Assembly: GCA_934476515.1 (NCBI GenBank)
Contig: CAKSNZ010000013.1
Coordinates: forward strand, 1 to 47,098
DNA length: 47,098 nt
DNA from: an uncultured Ruminococcus sp.
Lineage (GTDB): Bacteria; Bacillota; Clostridia; Oscillospirales; Acutalibacteraceae
Reading direction: 5' to 3'
Part shown: positions 35,963 through 45,162 of the stretch, piece by piece
How the letters are laid out: every line of letters starts with the position of its first letter
Numbering within the stretch: position 1 is the first letter of the stretch
Translations under genes and position numbers: made by a program
Notes under the pieces: generated by a model
The model's database searches: none
Told to the model about the DNA's origin: nothing
What the model saw: only the letters and a program-made list of their open reading frames with translations

Positions 35963-35991
35963 TTTACACTTGGAAATAATAGTAGTATAAT
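35963..35991 (+). promoter_or_regulatory. Sigma-A promoter of the DegT aminotransferase gene
   Basis: TTTACA (35963-35968), 17-nt spacer, perfect TATAAT (35986-35991). A palindrome TGACAATTTGTCA lies in the leader at 36011-36023. Confidence 0.8.
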
Positions 35992-36041
35992 CACTCCTAT
36001 ATAGGTATTTTGACAATTTGTCATTAAGTGAGGATTTATTT

Positions 36042-37259
36042 ATGAGAAATATACCTTTTTCTCCTCCTGATATTACACAGACAGAGATTGACGCTGTTGT
36101 AGAAGTATTAAAATCAGGATGGATTACAACCGGACCAAAAACAAAAGCCTTTGAAAAAGGCATTGCAAATTGGTGTAATACAGATATTGCAGTATGTTTA
36201 AACAGTCAAACTGCTTGTGCCGAAATGACACTTAGAATTTTAGGAGTAGGTCCTGGGGATGAGGTTATTGTACCTGCATACACATACACAGCCTCTGCTT
36301 CTGTTATCTGTCATGTTGGTGCTACACCTGTAATGATAGACTGTAAAGAAAATTCATTTGAAATGGATTACAACAAAATGGCCAATGCCATTACCGAAAA
36401 GACTAAGGTTATTATTCCTGTTGACCTTGCCGGTGTTATGTGTGACTATGACACAATCTTTGACATTGTAGAAAGCAAGAAAGATTTGTTCAAGCCTAAC
36501 AGTCCTACTCAAGATGCTTTTGGCAGAATTATTGTTATGGCTGACGGTGCTCATGCTTTTGGTGCTATGAGAAACGGCAAAAAGTGTGGTTCTGTAGCTG
36601 ACTTTACTAACTTTTCTTTCCATGCAGTTAAGAATATGACTACTGCCGAAGGTGGTGCAGTTACTTGGCGTAACCACAAAGGAATTGACAACGAGGCACT
36701 ATACAAGCAATATATGCTACTTTCTCTACATGGACAGACTAAGGATGCCTTTGCTAAAAACCATGGTACTTCTTGGGAATATGATGTAGTAGATACACAG
36801 TATAAATGTAATATGCCTGATGTACTGGGTGCTTTAGGTCTTGCACAACTTAGCAGATATGATGAAATTCTTGATAAAAGGCACAAGATGATTGATATGT
36901 ACAATGAGGCATTTAAGGATATGAACCTACAGGTACTAAATCATCATGATGAGAACAGCCGTTCATCAGGTCACCTTTACTTTGTAAGATTTCTAGGTAA
37001 AGGTGCTGAATTTAGAAATAAATTCTACCACAAGATGGCTGAAAACGGTGTTATGTGTAATGTACACTTTAAGCCTTTACCAATGCTTACTGCTTATAAA
37101 GTAAAGGGTTTTGACATTACCGATTATCCTAACGCATACAATATGCACAAGAATCAGCTAACATTACCAATGAACAGTAAAATGAGCTTTGATGATGCAC
37201 AATATGTAATTGATACATTCAAAAAAGTTTATGCTGAACTGACTGCTGAAGAAAATTAA
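36042..37259 (+). CDS. DegT/DnrJ/EryC1/StrS family sugar aminotransferase
   Basis: 405 residues from ATG 36042, chosen because GTGAGG precedes it; an ATG eight codons earlier would overlap the leader palindrome. PLP enzyme, fold type I, with the PLP lysine Lys197 (HAVKNMTTAEGGA), the N-terminal PFSPPDITQTEIDAV and PAYTYTASASVI. It transfers an amino group to a keto sugar nucleotide such as UDP-4-keto sugars. The CapD-like dehydratase at 27.9-29.8 kb could supply such a substrate, though the genes are not linked in one operon. Read alone, with its own promoter and terminator. Confidence 0.93.
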   Translation: MRNIPFSPPDITQTEIDAVVEVLKSGWITTGPKTKAFEKGIANWCNTDIAVCLNSQTACAEMTLRILGVGPGDEVIVPAYTYTASASVICHVGATPVMIDCKENSFEMDYNKMANAITEKTKVIIPVDLAGVMCDYDTIFDIVESKKDLFKPNSPTQDAFGRIIVMADGAHAFGAMRNGKKCGSVADFTNFSFHAVKNMTTAEGGAVTWRNHKGIDNEALYKQYMLLSLHGQTKDAFAKNHGTSWEYDVVDTQYKCNMPDVLGALGLAQLSRYDEILDKRHKMIDMYNEAFKDMNLQVLNHHDENSRSSGHLYFVRFLGKGAEFRNKFYHKMAENGVMCNVHFKPLPMLTAYKVKGFDITDYPNAYNMHKNQLTLPMNSKMSFDDAQYVIDTFKKVYAELTAEEN

Positions 37260-37273
37260 CAGTAAAACTTCTG

Positions 37274-37310
37274 TAACATCACTTGTAAAATGCAAGTGAT
37301 GTTATTTTTT
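37274..37310 (+). terminator. Terminator of the aminotransferase gene
   Basis: A perfect 12-bp stem (37274-37285 with 37293-37304), 7-nt loop, then TTTTTT. Confidence 0.92.
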
Positions 37311-37343
37311 ATTAAAAATAAATCAGATTTTAAATAATATTCA

Positions 37344-37371
37344 TTGAAATTTTCTAATTTTATATTATAAT
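37344..37371 (+). promoter_or_regulatory. Sigma-A promoter of the RR-HK-HtrA operon
   Basis: TTGAAA (37344-37349), 16-nt spacer, perfect TATAAT (37366-37371), about 75 nt before the start codon. Confidence 0.75.
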
Positions 37372-37444
37372 GTAGTTATAAGGGATAGTTTGTACTATTT
37401 TAAAGAAAAGGATTTTTGAAATAAAAATCGAAAAGAGGGAAACA

Positions 37445-38134
37445 ATGAGCAAAGAAAAAATATTGGTTGTTGATGATGATGTCAACATTTGCGAACTTTT
37501 GCGTTTATATATTGAAAGAGATGACTATCAGGTTGTAATAGCCAATGACGGTGAACAGGCTGTTGAACTTTTCAACAGAGAACAACCTGACCTTGTTTTG
37601 CTTGATATTATGCTACCTAAAATGGACGGTTGGCAGGTTTGTAAGGAAATCCGTAAAACAAGCAACAGACCTATCATTATGTTAACTGCCAAAGGTGAAC
37701 TTTTTGATAAAATTCTAGGACTTGAACTAGGTGCCGATGACTACATTATTAAGCCTTTTGAAGCAAAGGAAGTTATTGCTCGTATTCACGCAGTACTTAG
37801 AAGAACAAGTACTAACGAAGAAAAAGAAAAGGTTAAGGAAATTAACTGGGATAAACTTTCTATAAACCTAACTAATTATGAACTTAGAGTTGACGGTAAG
37901 TACATTGATACTCCACCAAAAGAAATGGAACTTCTTTACTATTTAGCAAGTAACCCTAACAAGGTATTTACAAGAGATCAGCTTCTTGACAAAGTATGGG
38001 GGTTTGACTACTACGGTGACAGCCGTACAGTTGATGTTCATATTAAAAGACTAAGAGAAAAAATTAACGGTGTATCCAATCAATGGAGTCTTAAGACTGT
38101 ATGGGGTGTCGGATACAAATTTGACGCAAAATAA
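37445..38134 (+). CDS. OmpR family response regulator linked to HtrA
   Basis: 229 residues: receiver with Asp10-12, phosphoacceptor Asp54 (LVLLDIMLP) and Lys of IIKPF, then winged helix ending GVGYKFDAK. First gene of an operon with a kinase (start overlaps this stop by 1 nt) and an HtrA protease. The order resembles CssRS, which answers secretion stress and controls htrA in Bacillus, so an envelope-stress regulator is likely. The binding site is not identified. Confidence 0.94.
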   Translation: MSKEKILVVDDDVNICELLRLYIERDDYQVVIANDGEQAVELFNREQPDLVLLDIMLPKMDGWQVCKEIRKTSNRPIIMLTAKGELFDKILGLELGADDYIIKPFEAKEVIARIHAVLRRTSTNEEKEKVKEINWDKLSINLTNYELRVDGKYIDTPPKEMELLYYLASNPNKVFTRDQLLDKVWGFDYYGDSRTVDVHIKRLREKINGVSNQWSLKTVWGVGYKFDAK

Positions 38135-39585
38135 TGAAAATATCTTTATTTAAAAAATACCTGTCTATCACAATGGGTATTATACTAATAGCATTTATAA
38201 TACTAGGGACTTTCCTAATGGTTTTTGTTCATCAGTTTTGGGATACCAGAAACATAAACAAAGCTAAGGAAGACCTAAATTCTTATGTTTTGCTAATATC
38301 AAAAGCATTGGAAAATGATGATGGCAAATTAGAAGTTAAAGATCAAGACACCTTTAATCTAATGATAGATTTTAGCAAAAACAACTCCTACAATGTTATT
38401 GTTACAGATGCTGCCGGTACAGTGTATAGAGTTACAAGACAAGATAAAAACATAAAAAAAGGCTATCAAATACCTTACCATGTTACAAATACACTGATAA
38501 AAGACCAGTATTATGAAAGTAGTGAGAAAACAAACTTCTTCTACAGTGATACAAAATTAACTGTTGCCTCACCTTTCAAGTTAAAATTAACTGAAGGCAA
38601 AAAAGAAGGTATGGCAATAGCAGGTTATGTTTTTGTTTGTGTGCCGGAACACACAATAGAAAATGAACTGCCAAATCAAATTTTCCAAATCCTTATTTAT
38701 GCAGTTTTGGCTTCAGTGCTTGTTTCTTGCATATTAGCCGGTGTTTTCTCTTACACTCAATCTAAACAGCTAAAGCAGATGAGCATTCAAGCTAAGAAAT
38801 TTGCAAAGGGTGACTTCTCAGGCCGTATTCCTGTAAAAGGTAAGGATGAAGTCGGTCAGCTAACTCAAGCCTTTAATGATATGGCAGATGCACTTGACAA
38901 GGAAGAATCTGTCAGAAGGGACTTTATTGCAAACATAAGTCACGAATTAAAGACACCTATGACCACTATTGCAGGTTTCATTGACGGTATTCTTGACGGC
39001 ACTATTCCGGAAAGCAAGCAAAAACACTATCTAACCATTGTTTCTGAAGAAATTTCCAGACTTTCAGGACTTGTTGCCTCTATGCTAAGCCTCGCAAGAA
39101 TTGATAGTGGCAAAACTACTATTTACAAAACTAAATTCTCCTTAATTTCTACTATTGTCAATATTCTTCTAACATTTGAAGACAGACTGGAGAAAAAAGA
39201 AATTGAAATTATAGGACTTGAATCTGCTGACGGTCTTTCTATTTATGGTGACCAAGCACTACTTCATCAAGTTCTATACAACCTAATTGAAAACGCTACA
39301 AAGTTTACACCGCAAGGTGGAACAATCACTTTCCATGCTGAAAGTAAAGGTGATAAACTATACTTTAGCGTTACAAATACAGGCAAGGGTATTTCTAAGG
39401 AAGATTTACCATTTATCTTTGATAAATTCTACAAAACAGACAAATCAAGAAGTGAGGACAAAAAGTCAATGGGCCTTGGTCTTTATCTTGTAAAAACTAT
39501 TGTTAACCTACATGGTGGTGAAATTACTGTTACTAGTGAAATTGACAAAGAAACCTGTTTTGCTTTCTGGATACCTAACAAATAA
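38134..39585 (+). CDS. Sensor histidine kinase linked to HtrA
   Basis: 483 residues. Membrane helix (about 12-32), extracytoplasmic sensor (33-180), second helix (about 182-207), HAMP, phosphoacceptor His270 (NISHELKTP), and HATPase domain with NLIENATKF and MGLGLYLVKTIV. It presumably senses misfolded exported protein or wall damage and phosphorylates the regulator upstream. It starts on the A of the regulator stop (TAATGA), so translation is coupled. Confidence 0.94.
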   Translation: MKISLFKKYLSITMGIILIAFIILGTFLMVFVHQFWDTRNINKAKEDLNSYVLLISKALENDDGKLEVKDQDTFNLMIDFSKNNSYNVIVTDAAGTVYRVTRQDKNIKKGYQIPYHVTNTLIKDQYYESSEKTNFFYSDTKLTVASPFKLKLTEGKKEGMAIAGYVFVCVPEHTIENELPNQIFQILIYAVLASVLVSCILAGVFSYTQSKQLKQMSIQAKKFAKGDFSGRIPVKGKDEVGQLTQAFNDMADALDKEESVRRDFIANISHELKTPMTTIAGFIDGILDGTIPESKQKHYLTIVSEEISRLSGLVASMLSLARIDSGKTTIYKTKFSLISTIVNILLTFEDRLEKKEIEIIGLESADGLSIYGDQALLHQVLYNLIENATKFTPQGGTITFHAESKGDKLYFSVTNTGKGISKEDLPFIFDKFYKTDKSRSEDKKSMGLGLYLVKTIVNLHGGEITVTSEIDKETCFAFWIPNK

Positions 39586-39609
39586 TTTTTAGAAGTAAGA
39601 GAAATATAT

Positions 39610-41265
39610 ATGGAAAACAATAATGATTTTGAACTAAATAATCCGGCACCTGCTCCTATTCCGGAGCCATTGCCGGAATTACAGAAAAAAACTAAGGATG
39701 GTGGCTTTAACGGTGTAGCTAACAGATTTTGCACCGATAAAAAGCCTTCACCTGTAAAAGAAATGCCAATCTTTACTGTTGGTGAGGAAAGACCTAACCG
39801 ACCTGACGACACATTTTCTTTTACACCAAAGAAAGAAAAAACCGTTGTAGCTGCAAAGCCTACCGAAGAAAAGCTGAATAACAGCGCTTTTCTAAGTGAC
39901 CCTAAGCCTATTGAAACTACCGACAACTCAGAAAATATTGAAAAAAATGTTGTGGGTAAATTCAATGTACCTACTGTACAGAAAAAAAGCTCAAAAAAAG
40001 GTGTAACAATCCTTATAACCGTTATTGTAACTGTACTTATTATGACAGGTGGTTTCTTTGCTTACTCTGTATTAACGGGTAGCAACGGTTTGTCTGTAAA
40101 AGGCAGTAGCAGTAGCAACCCTAATGGCAATATGTATGAACAACAAGCTACAAACCCTGCAGGTGGCGACTACACCTCTGACTATACATTTAACCAATAC
40201 TATAATGACCTTGTAAAAAATGCAGTAAACAGTACAACAACTACAAATAATACTGCAAAGAACTACACAGACAAAAACTTTGATGGCATTATTATTGATA
40301 CTAAGTCAAGTGGTGAAAAGTCAGCACAATCAGCTTATGAAAAGGTTTCCGACTCTACAGTAGCAATTCTAACTTTTGAAGATAAAATCTCAAGTGAAGA
40401 AAATGCTGAGGGTCAAGGTACAGGTATTATTGTTAGTAGTGACGGTTATATTGTTACAAACAGTCATGTTATCGGTGACAGCAAGACAGCATACAAATAC
40501 CAGGTAATCAATAATGATGGCAAAAAATATACTGCTAATGTTGTTGGATATGATACCCGTACAGACCTAGCCGTATTAAAAGTAGAAAGTAAAAGCCTAA
40601 AGCCTGTACATTTTATCAAGAAAAGCAAACTTCAAGTTGGTGAAGATATTATTGCTGTTGGCAATCCCGGAGGACTAGATTTTCAAAACAGTTTAACTAA
40701 GGGTATTGTTTCAGCTAAAGACAGAACATTAGACGACAGCACAGTTTCATACATTCAAACAGATGCAGCAGTAAATCCTGGCAACAGTGGTGGCCCATTA
40801 TGTAATCTATATGGTGAAGTTGTTGGCATTACAACTGCTAAAATTAATTCAGCAACATATGAAGGTATGGGATTTGCTATTCCAAGTGATACTGTAGAAA
40901 CTGTTGTAAACAATATTATCAGAACCGGTTATGTTGAAAACAGAGTAAGACTTGGTGTTGTTGGTGTTGCTGTTGACGAAACAGCATCTACTGCACTAGG
41001 TATCCCTCAGGGTATCTTAATTACAGAAATTTCCGATGATGGTAGCCTTGCTAAATCAAGTGCAAAGCCTAAGAATATTATTACTAAAGTTGACGGCACA
41101 AGAGTTAAGACATTTAATCAAGTTTATTCTGTTCTTGCTAAACATAAAGTCGGAGATAAAATCAATATTGAAATCTGTAAGGTTGATAGCGATAACCCTA
41201 GTAATAGCAAAACTGCTACAATCAGTGTTACCCTAGTAGCCGATAAAGGTGAAACCCAAAAGTAA
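39610..41265 (+). CDS. htrA: Membrane-anchored HtrA/DegP-like serine protease
   Basis: 551 residues. An unusually long cytosolic part (1-125) rich in Pro, Glu and Lys leads to a membrane helix (about 131-157), a Ser/Asn/Thr linker, a trypsin-like domain with His286 (VTNSHVIG), Asp319 (RTDLAVLKV) and Ser393 (NPGNSGGPL), and a C-terminal PDZ (440-545). Degrades or refolds misfolded exported proteins. Third gene of the RR-HK operon, 24 nt after the kinase, so it is the probable effector of that system. The disordered cytosolic tail may bind partners. The upstream ATATATATG has no strong ribosome site. Confidence 0.94.
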   Translation: MENNNDFELNNPAPAPIPEPLPELQKKTKDGGFNGVANRFCTDKKPSPVKEMPIFTVGEERPNRPDDTFSFTPKKEKTVVAAKPTEEKLNNSAFLSDPKPIETTDNSENIEKNVVGKFNVPTVQKKSSKKGVTILITVIVTVLIMTGGFFAYSVLTGSNGLSVKGSSSSNPNGNMYEQQATNPAGGDYTSDYTFNQYYNDLVKNAVNSTTTTNNTAKNYTDKNFDGIIIDTKSSGEKSAQSAYEKVSDSTVAILTFEDKISSEENAEGQGTGIIVSSDGYIVTNSHVIGDSKTAYKYQVINNDGKKYTANVVGYDTRTDLAVLKVESKSLKPVHFIKKSKLQVGEDIIAVGNPGGLDFQNSLTKGIVSAKDRTLDDSTVSYIQTDAAVNPGNSGGPLCNLYGEVVGITTAKINSATYEGMGFAIPSDTVETVVNNIIRTGYVENRVRLGVVGVAVDETASTALGIPQGILITEISDDGSLAKSSAKPKNIITKVDGTRVKTFNQVYSVLAKHKVGDKINIEICKVDSDNPSNSKTATISVTLVADKGETQK

Positions 41266-41316
41266 TTTAAAAGTAATTTAAATTAAAATAAGTAATTTTA
41301 ATACAAATGTTATATA

Positions 41317-41354
41317 GTAGTCGGTAGGAGTCCCCCTATCGGCTACTTTTATTT
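41317..41354 (+). terminator. Terminator of the RR-HK-HtrA operon
   Basis: A 12-bp stem with two G-U pairs (41317-41328 with 41335-41346), then TTTTATTT. Confidence 0.88.
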
Positions 41355-41399
41355 AATTGAATATATATTTTTAACCTTGTAGTCAGTTTTTCCCATTTC

Positions 41400-41835
41400 G
41401 TTTGTGGTTAATATAAATTAGGGTTTTTCAATTTTGTTTCCGGGTAAAGGTAAATTTCTTTTTTAGTTTTTATTGAGCATAAATTGAAATTTTCAAAAAT
41501 ATCATACCTGATATTATTACTAAAGTGTGGCTTACAGGTGTAGGGTCCACCATTGGTGGACCGAGCAAATTATCCTTTTTATTGGCATATTGCCCTATGT
41601 AGATATTATAAATTTATAAGTCTGCAAACAGGACAAAAATCCCATAGGTATCACACTTTCATTACGGGCGAACAATTAAGTGAACATCAAAGAAAACGAG
41701 CCATAGGCGAAGTTTGATTTGCTAATGTGAACTTATGCAAAAGTTTTTGTATAAAAAACTTTTGTAGTGAAGCCCCTACGACTTTGAGCCAAAACTTTGT
41801 TATTATTTATCCCCACAAACCCCAATTTATGAGGA
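41400..41835. repeat. Dispersed repeat, long copy A
   Basis: The core 41442-41800 matches 46694-47050 with only about seven small differences. It holds the palindrome GGTCCACC-ATT-GGTGGACC (41544-41562), a stem ATCAAA...TTTGAT, and CAAAAGTTTTT...AAAAACTTTTG, ending in GCCCCTACGAC. The left module (41400-41458) is shared with 46638 and 12654; the right side (about 41811-41832) carries CCCCACAAACCCCAATTTAT, the reverse complement of words in the other left ends. No transposase. The rest of the 41266-42231 gap (41836-42231) is AT-rich leader with a stem near 42110-42140 and no gene. Confidence 0.85.
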
Positions 41836-42231
41836 TATTTTATCTTAATGCAAAAACAAAATAAAGAAACTCCATAAACAAAATAGAAAACAAACTTACC
41901 TATACTCACAAGTGAAATAAATAACACTATCGAAATTAAAAAACTTTCCATATGTAATTCTTAAAATGTGGAAAAACGCCCTATACAAATAATGAACATT
42001 TTTATTTTAGGTGTATATAAATCATTAAAATCACACTGAATATATTGCATTTTAAGAAAAAATTACACAAATTGTTCCTTGAATAAAATACAACTTATTG
42101 ATAGAATGTAGAATAGTAATAAATCGACTTATTATTCTATATTAGAATTAAAATGTTAAGAAAATATCATACAATGGTATAAGAAGTATAATGTGAAAAT
42201 GGGTCTAAATGACTATATTTAAGGAGTAAAT

Positions 42232-45135
42232 ATGAGATTAGGTCTTGATATTGGCTCAACAACAATTAAGTGTGTTGTGCTAGATGATAATAATAAACTA
42301 TTATATAGTACATATGAAAGACATTACAGCCAGATTACAACTAAAATCGGTGAAATTCTTACAAGAGTAAGAAAAGAAATTGATGGTGTTGAAAATGCTT
42401 TAGTTGCAATGTCAGGTTCAGCCGGTATGGGTGTTGCTGAACAGTGTGATATTACTTTCGTTCAGGAAGTTTATGCAACTAGAGTTGCTACAAATACATT
42501 TATTCCGGGTACAGATGTTGTTATTGAACTTGGTGGTGAAGATGCCAAGATTCTGTTCCTATCCGGTGGTATGGAAGTTAGAATGAATGGTACTTGTGCC
42601 GGTGGTACCGGTGCATTTATTGACCAAATGGCTACTTTGCTAAATGTACCTCTTGAAGAAATGAATGATCTTGCTAAGGGTTACGAAAAGACATATACTA
42701 TTGCATCTCGTTGTGGTGTTTTTGCTAAGACAGATATTCAGCCACTGCTTAACCAGGGTGCAAGAAAAGCCGATATTGCACAGAGTATTTTTCATGCAGT
42801 TGTTAACCAAACTGTTGCAGGTCTTGCTCAAGGCAGAGAGATTGAGGGTAATGTTGTTTACCTAGGTGGTCCTCTTACATTTATGGAGGAACTTCGCAAA
42901 GCTTTTGACGAAGAACTTGGAACTAAGGGTACTTGTCCTGAGAATTCTCTATATTATGTTGCTTGTGGCGCTGCCCTATGTGCTGAAAGCACAATTAATT
43001 TTGATGAGATTATTGAAAAGGTTAGCCATTATACAGGTAGTGGCAATTTTGCCTTTAACCCTCCTCTATTTAAAAATGAAGAAGAATATGAACAGTTTAA
43101 GGCTCGTCATGCAAAAGCTACTGTAAAGGAAGTTCCTTTGGAGGATTATGACGGTGACTGCTATGTCGGTATGGATGCCGGTTCTACTACTGTTAAGGCA
43201 GTAGTTATGGGCAAAAACGGTGAACTGCTATATTCTAAGTACCTTTCAAACAGTGGTAATCCTGTTCCAATTATTAAAGATTTCTTAAATGAATTATATG
43301 ATAAAAAACCTAATATAAAGATTAAGTCATCAGCCGTAACAGGTTATGGTGAAGATATTATTAAAAATGCTTTTTGCGTTGATTACGGTATTGTTGAAAC
43401 AGTTGCTCACTTTACTGCTGCAAAAAGTTTTATGCCTGATGTTGAATTTGTTATTGACATTGGTGGTCAGGATATTAAATGTTTCAAGGTGCATAACGGT
43501 GCAATTGATAACATTTTCCTAAATGAAGCTTGTTCTTCAGGTTGCGGTTCATTTCTACAGACATTTGCAAATGCTCTTGGTTACTCAATTCAAGACTTTG
43601 CTCAGCTAGGTATCTTTGGTAAACATCCTGTTGACCTTGGTTCAAGATGTACTGTATTTATGAATTCATCTGTTAAACAGGCTCAGAAAGACGGTGCTAC
43701 TATTGAAGATATTTCAAGTGGTCTATCTCTTTCTGTTGTTAAGAATGCCCTTTATAAAGTTATCAGAGCATCAGGTCCGGATGAACTTGGCAAGAAAATT
43801 GTTGTTCAAGGTGGTACATTCCTGAATGATGCTGTACTTCGTGCATTTGAACAAGAAATGGGTGTTAATGTTGTAAGACCTACAATTTCAGGTCTTATGG
43901 GTGCTTATGGTGCTGCTATGTATGCACAGAGTAAGTCAGAAGGTTCTGATGAAGGTAGCACACTTCTAAAGAAACCTGACCTAGAGAACTTTGTTCACGA
44001 AATCAAGGTTGTTAACTGTGGTATGTGTAACAACAACTGCCGACTAACAGTAAATACTTTTGCTGACGGTAGAAAATTTATTGCCGGTAACAGATGTGAA
44101 AGACCTATCACTAAGAAATCACCTGACGAAAGTTTAAATATGTATGAGTACAAGTTAAAGGTACTTAGAGAATATAAGCCTGTTAAGGGTAGCAGAGGCA
44201 GAATCGGTATCCCTATGGGTCTAAATATGTTTGAACTTTTACCATTCTGGCATAGATTCTTTACAGAACTGGGCTTTGAAGTTATCAGAAGTCCATTCTC
44301 TACTCGTAAGCTATATCAAAAGGGTCAGCAAACTATTCCTAGTGATACTGTTTGTTTCCCTGCAAAGTTAATGCATGGTCATGTTAAAGCACTTATTGAT
44401 ATGGGTGTTGATACAATCTTCTATCCTTGTATGTCATACAACATTGATGAACACTTAGGTGATAACCACTACAACTGTCCTGTTGTTGCTTATTACCCTG
44501 AAGTTATTTATAACAATATGAAAGAGGTTCACAACGTTACATTTATCAAAGATTACTTTGGTATTCATCGTCCAAAGGATTTCTATAAAAAGGCCTATGA
44601 AGACCTTTCAAAGTACTTCCCTGACTTAACTCAAAAGGAAGTTAAAAATGCTGCAAAGTGTGCTTATGAAGAATATGACAACTACTTTGCAAAGATTCGT
44701 CAGCATGGTAATGAAATTATTGAAAAGGCTGAAAAAGAGGGCAAGGATATTATTGTTCTTTCAGGTCGTCCATACCACATTGACCCTGAAATTAACCATG
44801 GTATCAGCAAGATGATTGCTTCCTTTGGTGTTGCTATTGTGTCAGAAGATTGTGTTTCTGACAGAGTAGAAAAGTTCAAGGTTGGTGTTCTAAACCAATG
44901 GACTTACCATAGCCGTTTATATGCTGCTGCAAAGTATGTTAGCACTAGAAAAGATATGAACCTTGTACAGCTTGTATCATTTGGTTGTGGCGTTGATGCT
45001 ATTACAACTGATGAAGTTAGAGATATTCTTGAAAAGAATGGCAAGATTTATACACAGATTAAGATTGACGAAATTACAAACCTTGGTGCAGTAAAAATTC
45101 GTATTCGTTCCTTACTTGCAGCCATTGGCAAATAA
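42232..45135 (+). CDS. BadF/HgdC-type acyl-CoA dehydratase activase-like protein, two ATPase domains plus DUF2229
   Basis: 967 residues, AGGAG before ATG. Two ASKHA ATPase modules: the first (1-260) has GLDIGSTTIKCVV, GTCAGGTGAFIDQM and SRCGVFAKTD; the second (about 310-565) has GMDAGSTTVKAVV, IDIGGQDIK, ACSSGCGSF and SRCTVFMNSS. Cysteines in these helix motifs hold the shared [4Fe-4S] cluster in known activators. Then CGMCNNNC...NRCE near residue 596, and a DUF2229 part from about 656. Activators of this family inject high-energy electrons using ATP. In many clostridia this protein and the next gene are one chain of about 1400 residues; here it is two. The physiological substrate is not established. 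Confidence 0.9.
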   Translation: MRLGLDIGSTTIKCVVLDDNNKLLYSTYERHYSQITTKIGEILTRVRKEIDGVENALVAMSGSAGMGVAEQCDITFVQEVYATRVATNTFIPGTDVVIELGGEDAKILFLSGGMEVRMNGTCAGGTGAFIDQMATLLNVPLEEMNDLAKGYEKTYTIASRCGVFAKTDIQPLLNQGARKADIAQSIFHAVVNQTVAGLAQGREIEGNVVYLGGPLTFMEELRKAFDEELGTKGTCPENSLYYVACGAALCAESTINFDEIIEKVSHYTGSGNFAFNPPLFKNEEEYEQFKARHAKATVKEVPLEDYDGDCYVGMDAGSTTVKAVVMGKNGELLYSKYLSNSGNPVPIIKDFLNELYDKKPNIKIKSSAVTGYGEDIIKNAFCVDYGIVETVAHFTAAKSFMPDVEFVIDIGGQDIKCFKVHNGAIDNIFLNEACSSGCGSFLQTFANALGYSIQDFAQLGIFGKHPVDLGSRCTVFMNSSVKQAQKDGATIEDISSGLSLSVVKNALYKVIRASGPDELGKKIVVQGGTFLNDAVLRAFEQEMGVNVVRPTISGLMGAYGAAMYAQSKSEGSDEGSTLLKKPDLENFVHEIKVVNCGMCNNNCRLTVNTFADGRKFIAGNRCERPITKKSPDESLNMYEYKLKVLREYKPVKGSRGRIGIPMGLNMFELLPFWHRFFTELGFEVIRSPFSTRKLYQKGQQTIPSDTVCFPAKLMHGHVKALIDMGVDTIFYPCMSYNIDEHLGDNHYNCPVVAYYPEVIYNNMKEVHNVTFIKDYFGIHRPKDFYKKAYEDLSKYFPDLTQKEVKNAAKCAYEEYDNYFAKIRQHGNEIIEKAEKEGKDIIVLSGRPYHIDPEINHGISKMIASFGVAIVSEDCVSDRVEKFKVGVLNQWTYHSRLYAAAKYVSTRKDMNLVQLVSFGCGVDAITTDEVRDILEKNGKIYTQIKIDEITNLGAVKIRIRSLLAAIGK

Positions 45136-45162
45136 TAATTTTGATATTGGGGGTTTTTGCTT

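Noticed and set aside
41733..41951. A 72-residue minus-strand frame with a hydrophobic start
   Set aside because: No ribosome site, and it runs into the repeat core; the frame is not kept in copy B.
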